DNA of 64,000 bases from Streptomyces venezuelae (GCF_008642315.1 NZ_CP029192.1:7936001-8000000); one strand, 5' to 3'; shown: positions 46,070-54,965, counted from the first letter of the stretch. Notes: generated by a model not told the origin, from the sequence alone. Made by a program: numbers and translations.

Positions 46070-47110
46070 ATGTCAGCGAGTGACCGCTACCTCCATCGAG
46101 CCCCCTCCGACGTCCCGTACTTCAGCTCGGACGCCGACACGTACCTGGCCCAGACCCAGCTGCGCGACCTCAAGAAGACCCGGCCCCTGCGCGTCCTCTC
46201 CGAGGAGGACTTCGCCCACTGGCAGACGTACGGCTACATAGTCGTCAAGCAGGCGATCCCCCGCGAGGCCGCCAAGGACCTCCTCGACTTCGCCTGGGAG
46301 TTCCAGGGCCTGGACCGCGGCCGCCCCGAGACCTGGTACGAGGACCGCGAGTGGCGCTCCGACCTCGACCGCGAGCTGCACGTCTACGGCTTCGTCGAGG
46401 CCTACCACCACCAGCTGATCTGGGACAGCCGCCAGACGCAGCGGGTCTACGACGCCTTCGTCGACGTATGGGACTGCGAGGAGCTCTGGGTCACCCTGGA
46501 CCGCCTCAACCTCAACCCGCCCAACGTCAAGAACCGTTCCCGCTCCCTGATCGCGCCCACCGAGCGCGGCTTCGACATCAACCTCCACTGGGACGTCGAC
46601 ACCACCCTCGGCGTGCTGCCCCAGCGCGTGCAGGGCATCATCGCGCTCGACGACACCCGCGAGGACCACGGCGGCTTCCAGTGCTGCCCCGAGCTGTTCC
46701 GGCAGTTCGACCGGTGGAAGGCGCTCCAGCCGGACGGCCGCGACCCCATCCGCCCCGCGATCGACCGCGACGAGATGCCCGTCGTCCGGCCCGAGCTGGA
46801 GGCCGGCGACCTGCTGATCTGGAACGGCCTGCTGGCCCACGGCGTCGCTCCCAACACCTCGAAGGACGGCGTCCGCGCGGTCCAGTACCTCTCGATGATG
46901 CCCGCCCTGGAGTCCCACGAGGAGCTCCGCCGCTCCCGCATCGACTCCTGGTCCAACCTGAGCACCCCGGAGTGGAACGCCACGCTGCTCGGGGACGCCC
47001 ACAAGCACGAATCGCTGCGCTACGGCACCGCCGCCCTCAACGACCTGGGCGCCAAGCTCCTCGGCCTCAAGTCCTGGAACGGGGAAGCCGCATGCGACGC
47101 ATCTGCCTGA
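46070..47110 (+). CDS. Phytanoyl-CoA dioxygenase (PhyH) family Fe(II)/2-oxoglutarate oxygenase
   Basis: 346 aa, first gene of a five-gene biosynthetic-looking operon. The jelly-roll metal triad is visible: His173 and Asp175 in NLHWDVDTTLG, and His257 in NGLLAHGVAPNTS. Arg269 is suitable for 2-oxoglutarate binding. PhyH enzymes in actinomycete clusters hydroxylate amino acids or small metabolites. The segment HGGFQCCPELFRQF is a conserved second-shell loop. ATG 46070 has GGAG 6 nt upstream. The 3' end overlaps the next gene by 19 bp. Substrate unknown. Confidence 0.82.
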   Translation: MSASDRYLHRAPSDVPYFSSDADTYLAQTQLRDLKKTRPLRVLSEEDFAHWQTYGYIVVKQAIPREAAKDLLDFAWEFQGLDRGRPETWYEDREWRSDLDRELHVYGFVEAYHHQLIWDSRQTQRVYDAFVDVWDCEELWVTLDRLNLNPPNVKNRSRSLIAPTERGFDINLHWDVDTTLGVLPQRVQGIIALDDTREDHGGFQCCPELFRQFDRWKALQPDGRDPIRPAIDRDEMPVVRPELEAGDLLIWNGLLAHGVAPNTSKDGVRAVQYLSMMPALESHEELRRSRIDSWSNLSTPEWNATLLGDAHKHESLRYGTAALNDLGAKLLGLKSWNGEAACDASA

Positions 47111-48411
47111 CCCTTCCCACCAACCGGTCCTGCCCGCAGACCATCGCGGCGATCGCCGAGGAGGCGGCGTACGCGGCCGCGCACTTCGACGTCGAGGCGC
47201 ACCTGCTGATCCTGGACTCCTCGGACACCGCCACGTTCGCCGACCACACCCGGGCCGTCGCCGCACTGCCCGACGTGCCGCACGTCGTCGTGCACCACCT
47301 CGACGAGGCGGCACAGCGCGACTTCCTGCGCACCGTGATCGACCGGGCCGAGGTCGCCAAGCCCGAGCTGATGCTCGACCTGATGCTCCCGGAAAGCCTC
47401 TCCTACGGCGCCTGCACCAACCGCGCCTTCCTCGTCGCCCGCGCGCTGGGCTGCGAGTCCGTCCACCGCAGGGACTCCGACAGCCGCTACCAGAGCGTCG
47501 ACGGCGAGCCCGTCTTCCCGGTGCACCACGAGCTCATGTCGCTCGGCAAGCCCGCGCGGGAGGCGGCGCACGGCGTTTCCGAGAGCGCTCTCGAACCGGA
47601 CCACGCCGACCGGCGCGTGGCGATGGTGGGCAGCTCCTTCGTCGGGGAACTCTCCGTGGACATCGGCGAGATCCAGCGCATCGACCCGGACGTGTACCAC
47701 GACGTGGTCAGCCTCTGGGCGCCCGAGCACTGGTCCGACGCCGAGAAGCGGGCGCTGGTCGACGAGTCCTTCCGGGGCGCGGGCACCGACCCGTTCGAGC
47801 GCGACCACGCCCTCCTAGGCCTCGTCGACCCGATGCGCGTCGACATGTGCAACATCAGCTTCCACGACGTGCACGAACACGTGCCGCTGCCGCCCGCCAC
47901 CGACACCATCGGCAGCGACTACTTCCTCATCCACCTGGTCCACGACGCAGGCCTGCCCGGCGTCCTGCACAACCGCAACATCGTCAACTACTACACCGGG
48001 GAACGCAGGACCGACGCCGGCTTCCTCGCGTACCAGACGCGCTACGCGAAGTTCCTCCTGTCGATGCTCTACTTCAACCACATCTACGACCGCATGGCCG
48101 AGGCCTGCGAGGAGCTGCTCGACGGCGAGGGCCACGTGCGCCCTTCCGTCATCGCCGGGTTCGCCCGGCAGAGCACCGCGCTCGACCAGGCGGAGAACGT
48201 CCGGCGCCTGGACCGCCTCGACGCCGCCCACCGCACGCTCGGCGGCCGGTACGCGGACGTCGCCGACCACCTGGCCGTACACCGCGAACGCCTCCTCGAC
48301 GAGGCACGCGGCGACATCGAGGACTTCGCCCTGCTGACCGAGGCCTGGCAGCCGCTGATGCGTGCCGCCCGGGACATCGGCCCCCTCACGTCGACGGGAA
48401 CCCCCGCGTGA
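47092..48411 (+). CDS. Glycosyltransferase-like protein of unknown function (DUF6271-like)
   Basis: 439 aa, cytoplasmic. The N-terminus MRRICLTLPTNRSCP plus alternating strands/helices (HLLILDSSD, VPHVVVHHLD) looks like a nucleotide-sugar-binding Rossmann half. RDSDSRY at residues 127-133 has the place and composition of a GT-A DxD metal motif. YGACTNRAFLVARALG precedes it, as in family-2 transferases. The C-terminal ~120 residues are helical and charged. I recall related proteins named DUF6271, but no function. It overlaps the PhyH gene upstream and the PLP enzyme downstream (GTGA). Confidence 0.68.
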   Translation: MRRICLTLPTNRSCPQTIAAIAEEAAYAAAHFDVEAHLLILDSSDTATFADHTRAVAALPDVPHVVVHHLDEAAQRDFLRTVIDRAEVAKPELMLDLMLPESLSYGACTNRAFLVARALGCESVHRRDSDSRYQSVDGEPVFPVHHELMSLGKPAREAAHGVSESALEPDHADRRVAMVGSSFVGELSVDIGEIQRIDPDVYHDVVSLWAPEHWSDAEKRALVDESFRGAGTDPFERDHALLGLVDPMRVDMCNISFHDVHEHVPLPPATDTIGSDYFLIHLVHDAGLPGVLHNRNIVNYYTGERRTDAGFLAYQTRYAKFLLSMLYFNHIYDRMAEACEELLDGEGHVRPSVIAGFARQSTALDQAENVRRLDRLDAAHRTLGGRYADVADHLAVHRERLLDEARGDIEDFALLTEAWQPLMRAARDIGPLTSTGTPA

Positions 48412-49604
48412 ACGCCACGACGACCTACGGGCCGGACAGCGCCTCCCTCCTCGACGCCCTCGCGGCATCCGCGCAGGACCAGATCGTCTTCGACCTCCCG
48501 GGCATCGAGGAGGGGTACGACACGCTGCTGCGCGAACTCCCCGGAGTCGCCGTCCGCTTCGCCATGAAGGCCTGCCCGGTCGACGAGGTGCTCGCCCTCC
48601 TCGCGCGGCGCGGCTCCGGCGTGGACGCGGCGAGCCCCATCGAGGTGGAGCAGGCGCTGCGGGCGGGCGTGCCCATCGACCGCGTGCACTACGGCAACAC
48701 CGTGAAGTCCGACCGGAACATCGCCGACGCGTTCCGGCTCGGCATCAGGGACTTCGCGACCGACAGCCTGGAGGACGTGCGCGCGGTCGCCGAACACGCC
48801 CCGGGCAGCCGGGTCTTCTGCCGCCTCGCCACCACCGGCGAGGGCGCGCTCTGGGGGCTCAGCAACAAGTACGGGTGCTCGCCCGAGGATGCCCTCGCGA
48901 TCCTGGAGACGGCACGCGACCTGGGGCTCACGCCCGCCGGCCTCTCCGTGCACGTCGGATCCCAGCAGATGACCGCCGACGCCTGGAACGGCGCGTTCGA
49001 CCGCATCGCCGACGTGCTGACCGCGCTCGCGGCCCGGGGCATCGCCCTCGACCACGTCAACCTCGGCGGCGGCCTGCCCGCGCTCGGCTACCGCGACAAG
49101 CACGGCAGAACCCTCGAACCGCCGATGGACAAGATCTTCACCGTCATCCGCGAGGGCATGGCACGCCTCGGCGCGCTGCCCGGGCACGACCTCGGCTTCG
49201 TCGTGGAGCCGGGCCGCTACCTCGTCGCCGACCACGGCGCGATCCGCGCCCACGTCTCCCGGCTGTCGGCGCGCCGCAGGCCGGACGGCGAGCGCCAGTA
49301 CTGGCTGTACCTGAGCTGCGGCAAGTTCAACGGCCTCTACGAGATGGACCAGCTGCAGTACCGGCTCGTCTTCCCCTCGCACCGCGACGCCGAGTCCGTC
49401 CCCGCCGTCGTCGCGGGCCCCACCTGCGACAGCGACGACGCCTACTCGCACGAGGACGGCCTCGTACCGGTGCCCAGGGGACTCGCCTCGGGCGACCCGG
49501 TCTGGGTGATGTCCTGCGGCGCGTACGCCACCAGCTACATGACGCAGGGGTTCAACGGCTTCAGCCCGCTTCCGTACACCTGGATCGACGGCGAGGCGGC
49601 ATGA
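48408..49604 (+). CDS. Fold-type III PLP decarboxylase (ornithine/diaminopimelate decarboxylase family)
   Basis: 398 aa from GTG 48408, overlapping the previous stop. Alanine-racemase-fold enzyme. PLP lysine is Lys54 in VRFAMKACP. LSVHVGSQQM and VNLGGGLPAL bind the phosphate. The active-site Cys340 lies in AGPTCDSDDAY, the GPTCDSxD motif shared by ODC and DapDC. Lack of an obvious DapDC-specific E-E-L pattern makes an ornithine-, lysine- or other basic amino acid decarboxylase more likely. In this operon it probably makes an amine that the next gene product acetylates (inference). Confidence 0.83.
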   Translation: MNATTTYGPDSASLLDALAASAQDQIVFDLPGIEEGYDTLLRELPGVAVRFAMKACPVDEVLALLARRGSGVDAASPIEVEQALRAGVPIDRVHYGNTVKSDRNIADAFRLGIRDFATDSLEDVRAVAEHAPGSRVFCRLATTGEGALWGLSNKYGCSPEDALAILETARDLGLTPAGLSVHVGSQQMTADAWNGAFDRIADVLTALAARGIALDHVNLGGGLPALGYRDKHGRTLEPPMDKIFTVIREGMARLGALPGHDLGFVVEPGRYLVADHGAIRAHVSRLSARRRPDGERQYWLYLSCGKFNGLYEMDQLQYRLVFPSHRDAESVPAVVAGPTCDSDDAYSHEDGLVPVPRGLASGDPVWVMSCGAYATSYMTQGFNGFSPLPYTWIDGEAA

Positions 49605-50182
49605 CCGAGGTCGTACGCATACGCCGCATCGCCGACGGCGACTGGCCCGGCATCGTGGCACTGGAGTCCCGCGCCTACACGCCCCTCGGCCTCTCCGAGG
49701 GGCGGGAGGCGCTGGAGTCCCGGGTCGACGCGTCGCCAGGGACGTGCTTCGCGCTGGACCTCGGACGGCAGTTGGCCGGCTACCTGCTGGCCCTGCCGTA
49801 CCCGGAGTCCGCGTACCCGGAGCTGGACGGGCCCGAGCGCGGGGCGACGCTCCCGTCGCGCAACCTGCACCTGCACGACATCGTCGTGGCGGAACACCTG
49901 CGGCACCGGGGTCTCGCCCGGCACCTCCTGCGCCATCTCATGGCAACGGCCCGCGCGCACGGGTACGAGCAGATCTCCCTGGTCGCCGTGGGCGGCAGCG
50001 AGACGTTCTGGGCGGGCCGGGGCTTCACCGCGCACCCGGGCCCGCCACCCGTCGGCTACGGCCCGACGGCCGTCTACATGTCGAGAACGACGGGCCCCTC
50101 GACGACGAGAACCACACGACCGGCGACCGTACCGGCGAGCGAACCAGAGAAGTGGGCTGATGCGGGTGCTCCGCGTGCGTGA
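49601..50182 (+). CDS. GNAT family N-acetyltransferase of the PhyH operon
   Basis: 193 aa, ATG 49601 overlapping the PLP enzyme stop (ATGA). Motif A is LHDIVVAEHLRHRGLARHLL (acetyl-CoA pyrophosphate loop RHRGLA), followed by ISLVAVGGSETFWAGRGF. The last ~35 residues (TGPSTTRTTRPATVPASEPE) are a Thr/Pro-rich tail encoded in the overlap before the MFS gene. Likely acetylates the amine made by the neighbouring decarboxylase or protects an intermediate. Confidence 0.8.
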   Translation: MTEVVRIRRIADGDWPGIVALESRAYTPLGLSEGREALESRVDASPGTCFALDLGRQLAGYLLALPYPESAYPELDGPERGATLPSRNLHLHDIVVAEHLRHRGLARHLLRHLMATARAHGYEQISLVAVGGSETFWAGRGFTAHPGPPPVGYGPTAVYMSRTTGPSTTRTTRPATVPASEPEKWADAGAPRA

Positions 50183-51359
50183 TCCTTTCCATCGGAGCCA
50201 GTTGGCGATCGCGGCACTGTTCTGCTCGCTCGGCTTCCAGTACGCGACCTGGGCGTCGCGCATCCCGGCCATCAAGGAGGACCTCGACCTGTCCGCGGCC
50301 GAGGTCGGTGTGCTCCTGATGGCCGCCGGCATCGGCGCGGCGGTGTCGTTCCCCCTCGTCGCCGTCCTGATGCGGCGCCTCGGCTCGCAGCGCCTCGCGC
50401 TCCTTTCGGCGCTCTGTCTGGCGCTGCTGCTCCTCGCGCTGGCCGGGGCGCCCAACTACCCCGTGGCGCTGCTGGTCATGTGCGTCGACGGCGTCCTCGT
50501 GGGCTGTCTCAACGTGGCCATGAACGCGCAGGGTGCCGAGCTGGAGAAGCGGTACGAGCGCAACGCCATGGCCCGCCTGCACGCCACGTTCAGCGGTGGT
50601 TCGCTGCTGGCGGCGCTGCTCGCCTCCGGCATGAACGCGGTGACGTCGGCGGTCGCCGCGCACTTCGGGGCGGCCGCGCTGTTCCTGCTCCTGCTGGTGG
50701 TCTGCGCCCGCACGGGGCTCCTGACGGAGCGTCCCGCGGAGGCGGAGACGGCCGGCGAGGAGTCGGGTGCGGCGGCGGGTGCGGTGGCGGTGAAGAAGAA
50801 GTCCAGGTGGACGGTGCCGTCCCGGGTGACGCTGTGGATGTGCGTCGCCATGGCCTTCGGCACGGTCACCGAGGGCGCCATGAACGACTGGTCGGCGCTC
50901 TATCTGGAGGACGTCGCCGAGGCGTCCGCGGAGCTTGCGCCGCTGGGCATCGCCGTGGTCTCCGGAATGATGGTCGTCGCCCGCCTCTTCGCCGACGGGT
51001 GGCGCAGCCGCTGGGGCGACGGCCGTGTCGTCCTGTCCGGGAGCGTGCTGGCCGGGGCGGGTCTGGCGCTCGCCCTGCTGAGCGGGGGCCTGGTGCCCGC
51101 GCTGCTCGGCTTCGCCTGTGTCGGCCTCGGCATCGCGGCCGTCACCCCGTGCGTCTACGTGGCCGCGGCGGGACAGGGCTCGGACTCGCTGACCCTGGTG
51201 GCGGCCATGGGGACGACGGGTCTGCTGGCCGGTCCGCCGCTGATCGGTTTCATCGCCCACGCGAGCAGTCTGGTGTGGGGTCTGGCGGCCGTCGCGGCCT
51301 CGGCGCTGGTCGTCTCGGCGTGCAGTACGCGGATCCGCTGGCCGGCCACGACCGGCTGA
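50160..51359 (+). CDS. MFS transporter, likely exporter of the PhyH operon product
   Basis: 399 aa, about twelve membrane spans. Starts LAIAALFCSLGFQYATWASRIP and has LKEDLDLS-type IKEDLDLSAAEVGVLLMAAG, typical of the YbjJ/fucose-like branch of MFS found next to biosynthetic genes. A Lys-rich loop (VKKKSRWTVPSR) lies in the centre between the six-span halves. The start overlaps the GNAT gene by 23 bp. Efflux of the pathway product is inferred from operon position. Confidence 0.78.
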   Translation: MRVLRVRDPFHRSQLAIAALFCSLGFQYATWASRIPAIKEDLDLSAAEVGVLLMAAGIGAAVSFPLVAVLMRRLGSQRLALLSALCLALLLLALAGAPNYPVALLVMCVDGVLVGCLNVAMNAQGAELEKRYERNAMARLHATFSGGSLLAALLASGMNAVTSAVAAHFGAAALFLLLLVVCARTGLLTERPAEAETAGEESGAAAGAVAVKKKSRWTVPSRVTLWMCVAMAFGTVTEGAMNDWSALYLEDVAEASAELAPLGIAVVSGMMVVARLFADGWRSRWGDGRVVLSGSVLAGAGLALALLSGGLVPALLGFACVGLGIAAVTPCVYVAAAGQGSDSLTLVAAMGTTGLLAGPPLIGFIAHASSLVWGLAAVAASALVVSACSTRIRWPATTG

Positions 51360-51423
51360 CCTGCGGGGTTTTACGGCTTCACCGGCTCTGCCCAATTCCT
51401 TGCTTACTCGAGGGTAGGCGTAC

Positions 51424-51464
51424 GCGACCCCCTTGTTATACGTTCTGTCTAACAACGGGGTCGC
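51424..51464 (+). promoter_or_regulatory. 41-bp inverted repeat operator before the diiron oxygenase gene
   Basis: GCGACCCCCTTGTTA (51424-51438) and TAACAACGGGGTCGC (51450-51464) form a 15-bp inverted repeat with a single mismatch and an 11-bp centre. The inner TTGTTAtAC-n5-GTcTAACAA is the size and symmetry of a TetR-family operator. A TTATAC -10-like hexamer lies within the left arm, so binding would block transcription of the oxygenase gene starting at 51546. It could also act as a terminator of the MFS operon, but there is no U-run. Confidence 0.65.
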
Positions 51465-51545
51465 GGCCAGCCGTGCGACGCTGCGCCGCGCCCGCTGCCT
51501 GGACGGCGTCGGAGTCGACGCGTCACCGAGCCAAGGAGCCGCAGC

Positions 51546-52460
51546 ATGGCAAGCAGCACTGTTCGGCCGAGCACACAGGGCAGTTCCCCGGAGGGCGATG
51601 TCGCCCGGCGGCTGTTGGACTCGGCTGCCGTGCTGGCGTACGACCCGGCCGTCGAAGTCGACTGGGACACCCCCCTCGACCGCGACTGTCACGGCGCGAG
51701 CCCGGAGTGGAGCACGCTCTACGGCACCGCCTACTGGCGGGAGATGACCGAGGCGCAGCGCAAGGAGCTGACCCGGCAGGAGGCCGCCTCGGTGGCCAGC
51801 ACGGGCATCTGGTTCGAGATGATCCTGCAGCAGATGGTGCTGCGCGACGTCTACGCCAAGGACCCGACAAGCACCGAGGTGCAGTGGGCGCTCACCGAGA
51901 TCGCCGAGGAGTGCCGGCACTCCATCATGTTCGCCCGCGGCGCCGAGAAGCTGGGTGCCCCCGCCTACCGCCCGCGCCGCTGGGCCACCGAACTCGGCAG
52001 GGTCTTCAAGTCCGTCGCGTTCGGCGAGGCCGCGTACGCCGCGATCCTCGTCGCCGAGGAGGTCCTCGACGTGATGCAGCGCGACTGGATGCGTGACGAG
52101 CGCGTCGTGCCGTTCGTCCGCACCATCAACAACATCCATGTCGTCGAGGAGTCGCGGCACATGAAGTTCGCCCGCGACCAGACGCGCAAGCAGCTCGCGG
52201 GAGCGGGCCGGGTGCGCCGCGAGATCAACTCCCTCATCATCGCCATCGCGTCGTACGTCATCGTCACCAGCATGGTGAACCGCAAGGTGTACGCGAACGC
52301 CGGACTCGACGAGGAGCGCGCCGTCGCCGAGGCGAAGGCCAACGAGCACCACAAGTCCATGATGCGGTCGAGCTGTTCGGGCCTCATGGAGTTCCTCGCC
52401 TCGTGCGGTCTGCTCACCAAGCCGGCCCTGGTCTTCTACAAGCGCGCCCACCTCATCTGA
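51546..52460 (+). CDS. AurF-like diiron oxygenase
   Basis: Ferritin-like non-heme diiron protein, 304 aa. Metal ligands are clear: Glu91, EIAEECRHS (Glu/Glu/His at 121-125), AEEVLDVMQ (about 171), and NNIHVVEESRHMKFA (His198, Glu201/202, His205). The repeated ExxRH-type motif matches AurF/CmlI N-oxygenases and related uncharacterised proteins. ATG 51546 is preceded by AAGGAG. The next gene supplies electrons. Mycobacterium tuberculosis Rv0885-fprB has, to my recollection, the same pairing. Substrate unknown; amine N-oxygenation is only one option. Confidence 0.83.
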   Translation: MASSTVRPSTQGSSPEGDVARRLLDSAAVLAYDPAVEVDWDTPLDRDCHGASPEWSTLYGTAYWREMTEAQRKELTRQEAASVASTGIWFEMILQQMVLRDVYAKDPTSTEVQWALTEIAEECRHSIMFARGAEKLGAPAYRPRRWATELGRVFKSVAFGEAAYAAILVAEEVLDVMQRDWMRDERVVPFVRTINNIHVVEESRHMKFARDQTRKQLAGAGRVRREINSLIIAIASYVIVTSMVNRKVYANAGLDEERAVAEAKANEHHKSMMRSSCSGLMEFLASCGLLTKPALVFYKRAHLI

Positions 52461-52500
52461 GCCGATCCGAGCCGAGCCGACCCGAGTTGAGCCGACGAAC

Positions 52501-54162
52501 ATGACCTACGCCATCACCCAGACCTGTTGCAACGACGCCACCTGTGTCGCCGTGTGCCCGGTCAACTGCATCCACCCCACGCCGCAGGAGCGGGCGTTCG
52601 GCAGCACGGAGATGCTGCACATCGACCCGAGGACGTGCATCTCCTGCGGCGCCTGCGCCGACGCCTGCCCCGTCGACGCGATCTTCCCGGTGGACACCCT
52701 GCCGGTTGCGCAGCGGGAGTACGCCGCGATCAACGCGGCCTACTACGACGACGCGACGGGGGAGGGGGCTCCCGAACCGGACCCGGCAGGACCCAACTTC
52801 CACGTCTGGGGCGAGCCGTCCTTCCCGCGCGTCCTGCCCGCGGACTTCGCGCCGCTGAAGGTCGCCGTCGTCGGCACGGGCCCCGCCGGGATGTACGCCG
52901 TGCAGGACCTGCTGCTCCACACCAGCGCCGAGGTCACCCTGATCGACCGGCTCCCGGTCGCCGGCGGACTCGTGCGCTACGGCGTCGCGCCCGACCACCT
53001 CGCGACCAAGAAGGTCGGCGAGACCTTCGCCCGCTTCCACGCACACCCGCGGGTACGGATGCACCTCGGCCTCGACGTGGGCACCGACGTCACCCCGGAA
53101 GAGATCGCGGCCCACCACGACGCGGTCGTCTACGCCGTGGGCGCGTCGGCCGACCGGCGCCTGTCGATCCCCGGCGAGGAACTGCCCGGCAGCATCTCCG
53201 CCACCGCGTTCGTCGCCTGGTACAACGCCCACCCCGACGCGGCGCCGGACGGCATCGACCTGTCGGCGGAGCGAGCGGTCGTCGTCGGCAACGGCAACGT
53301 GGCCCTGGACGTCGCCCGGATCCTGCTCGCCGACCCCGAGACCCTCGCCCGCACCGACATCGCCGACCACGCGCTGCGCGCCCTGCGTGACAGCAAGGTC
53401 CGCGAGGTCGTCCTGCTGGCCCGGCGCGGTCCCGAGCACGCCGCGTACACCACGTCCGAACTCCTGGCCCTCAAGCATCTGCCGGGCGTTGACCTGGTCG
53501 TCGACGACCACGACCCGCGCGTCGCGGACGCCGTCGAAGCCGCGGGCGCCAAGGACAAGGCGGCGGTCCTGCACGGCGTCACGCGCACACGCCCGGACTG
53601 GGAACGGCAGCCGGAGCCCGGCCGCCGCATCGTGCTGCGCTTCCACTGCGGACCCGCCGAAGTCCTCGGCACGGAACGGGTCGAAGGGGTGCGCGTGGAG
53701 ACGGCCGCGGGGGAGGAGTCCATCCCGGCGGGCCTGCTCCTGCGCGCCATCGGCTACCGCGGCACGCCCGTCGCCGGACTGCCCTTCGACGAGACCGGCG
53801 GCACCGTGCCCCACGAGGGCGGCCGGGTCGAGGGACGGCCCGGCACCTACGTCGTGGGCTGGATCAAGCGCGGCCCCAGCGGCGGCATCGGCGCCAACCG
53901 CACCTGCGCCGCCGAAACGGTCACCACCCTCCTCGCCGACGCGGTCGCGGGCGCGCTGCCCGCCCCGCTCCACGCCACGAAGGCCTTCCACCGGCTGGTG
54001 CGCCGCCGCAATCGCCACGTGGTCGACGCACGAGGCCTCGCCGCCATCGAACGGGCCGAGGTGACCCGGGGCGCGAGCGCGGGCCGCCCGCGCGTCAAGA
54101 TCGCCACGGTCGCCGAACTCGTCTCCACGGCGAGGTCGGGCCGGACGGGTCTCCTGCGCTGA
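52501..54162 (+). CDS. FprB-like fusion: ferredoxin plus NADPH-ferredoxin reductase
   Basis: 553 aa two-part redox protein. Residues 1-60 are a bacterial 7Fe/8Fe ferredoxin: Cys9, 15, 19, 23 in CCNDATCVAVCPVNC and Cys46, 49, 52, 56 in CISCGACADACP. Residues ~118-553 are an adrenodoxin-reductase-type domain with FAD motif VAVVGTGPAGMYAVQDLL, NADPH motif VVVGNGNVALDVARILL, and C-terminal GWIKRGPSGGIGANR. Same architecture as M. tuberculosis FprB. It transfers electrons from NADPH, presumably to the AurF-like protein 40 bp upstream. The 40-bp gap consists of degenerate GAGCCGA repeats. Confidence 0.87.
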   Translation: MTYAITQTCCNDATCVAVCPVNCIHPTPQERAFGSTEMLHIDPRTCISCGACADACPVDAIFPVDTLPVAQREYAAINAAYYDDATGEGAPEPDPAGPNFHVWGEPSFPRVLPADFAPLKVAVVGTGPAGMYAVQDLLLHTSAEVTLIDRLPVAGGLVRYGVAPDHLATKKVGETFARFHAHPRVRMHLGLDVGTDVTPEEIAAHHDAVVYAVGASADRRLSIPGEELPGSISATAFVAWYNAHPDAAPDGIDLSAERAVVVGNGNVALDVARILLADPETLARTDIADHALRALRDSKVREVVLLARRGPEHAAYTTSELLALKHLPGVDLVVDDHDPRVADAVEAAGAKDKAAVLHGVTRTRPDWERQPEPGRRIVLRFHCGPAEVLGTERVEGVRVETAAGEESIPAGLLLRAIGYRGTPVAGLPFDETGGTVPHEGGRVEGRPGTYVVGWIKRGPSGGIGANRTCAAETVTTLLADAVAGALPAPLHATKAFHRLVRRRNRHVVDARGLAAIERAEVTRGASAGRPRVKIATVAELVSTARSGRTGLLR

Positions 54163-54172
54163 CCGCTCAGGA

Positions 54173-54901
54173 TCAGTCCACCGCGGACGTCTCGTCGACC
54201 TCGTACGCCTCAAGGCCCGGGGTCGCGAGGATCTCGGCGACGCACCGCGCGGAGCCTCCGACGTACGTGCTGACGAGGCCGACGTCTCCGCCCACGCACC
54301 ACGCGCGGTCCTCGGGCCACCACAGGTCGGGGAGTTCGGGCACGCCGTCGACGGAGCCGGGCGCGGGGGAGTCGGCGTCGTCGAGGGGGCCGGAGAGCAG
54401 GATCTCCTCGCGGCCCGGCGTGGGGAAGACGGGAACGCCGTCCCAGTCAATGTGCCCGTATCCGGCCCACAGTCCGTACCAACAGCGGTCGGGCGTCCCG
54501 GTGTGCCGGGCCAGGACGGGGACGAGGGCGCGGGCCACATCGCCCTGCGTGGGCCCTTCGTGCGGGTGCTCGTCCCAGACGCCGGGCACGGCGGGGGTGT
54601 CGTCGTTGCGGTAGAGGAGCCGGTCCTCGGCGCCGATCAGTTCGTGCCAGCGCGTCGCCGCCCCGACCGTCGCGCCGTACGAGGCGGCGGCCCGGTCCCA
54701 CCGCACCGGTGCGGCGCCGAGCCGCGCGGGATGCAGGATCCGCGCGTACGCCTCGAACCCGGGAGCGCACACGGCGGCCACCGTCCCGAACCCGTCCGCG
54801 CCCGACGGGCGTTGTGCCAGCCAGTGGGCGGGGGACAGGTCGTGGCGCTCGACGCGGAGGCGGCCGTAGAGGTCAGGGGGCGGAAGACGGTCGAGGAACA
54901 T
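54173..54901 (-). CDS. Conserved hypothetical protein
   Basis: About 242 aa from ATG 54901; GTG 54907 and GTG 54919 are in frame, and none has a clear ribosome site. Cytoplasmic, Trp-rich, no membrane span. Visible segments are SPAHWLAQRPSGADGFG near the start, RCWYGLWAGYGHIDWDGVP, and a C-terminal DRAWCVGGDVGLVSTYVGG. I have seen similar unannotated Streptomyces proteins but no function. It ends 11 bp from the convergent fprB-like gene, and its start lies 5 nt beyond the tRNA terminator hairpin. Confidence 0.65.
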   Translation of the reverse strand: MFLDRLPPPDLYGRLRVERHDLSPAHWLAQRPSGADGFGTVAAVCAPGFEAYARILHPARLGAAPVRWDRAAASYGATVGAATRWHELIGAEDRLLYRNDDTPAVPGVWDEHPHEGPTQGDVARALVPVLARHTGTPDRCWYGLWAGYGHIDWDGVPVFPTPGREEILLSGPLDDADSPAPGSVDGVPELPDLWWPEDRAWCVGGDVGLVSTYVGGSARCVAEILATPGLEAYEVDETSAVD

Positions 54902-54923
54902 GGTCACAGTGTCGCTCACACGA

Positions 54924-54958
54924 GAAGGCCCGACCTCCGTGACGGAGGTCGGGCCTTC
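54924..54958 (-). terminator. Perfect long hairpin, terminator of the tRNA-like gene
   Basis: GAAGGCCCGACCTCCGT (54924-54940) pairs with ACGGAGGTCGGGCCTTC (54942-54958), a 17-bp arm. It lies 7 bp past the 3' end of the tRNA-like gene on the minus strand, followed on that strand by TCGTGT. This is one of the strongest hairpins of the window. Confidence 0.75.
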
Positions 54959-54965
54959 TTTCCTG

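Noticed and set aside
52461..52500. GAGCCGA-type short repeats between oxygenase and reductase
   Set aside because: Only 40 bp, degenerate units; looks like slippage in a spacer, not a CRISPR or a binding array.
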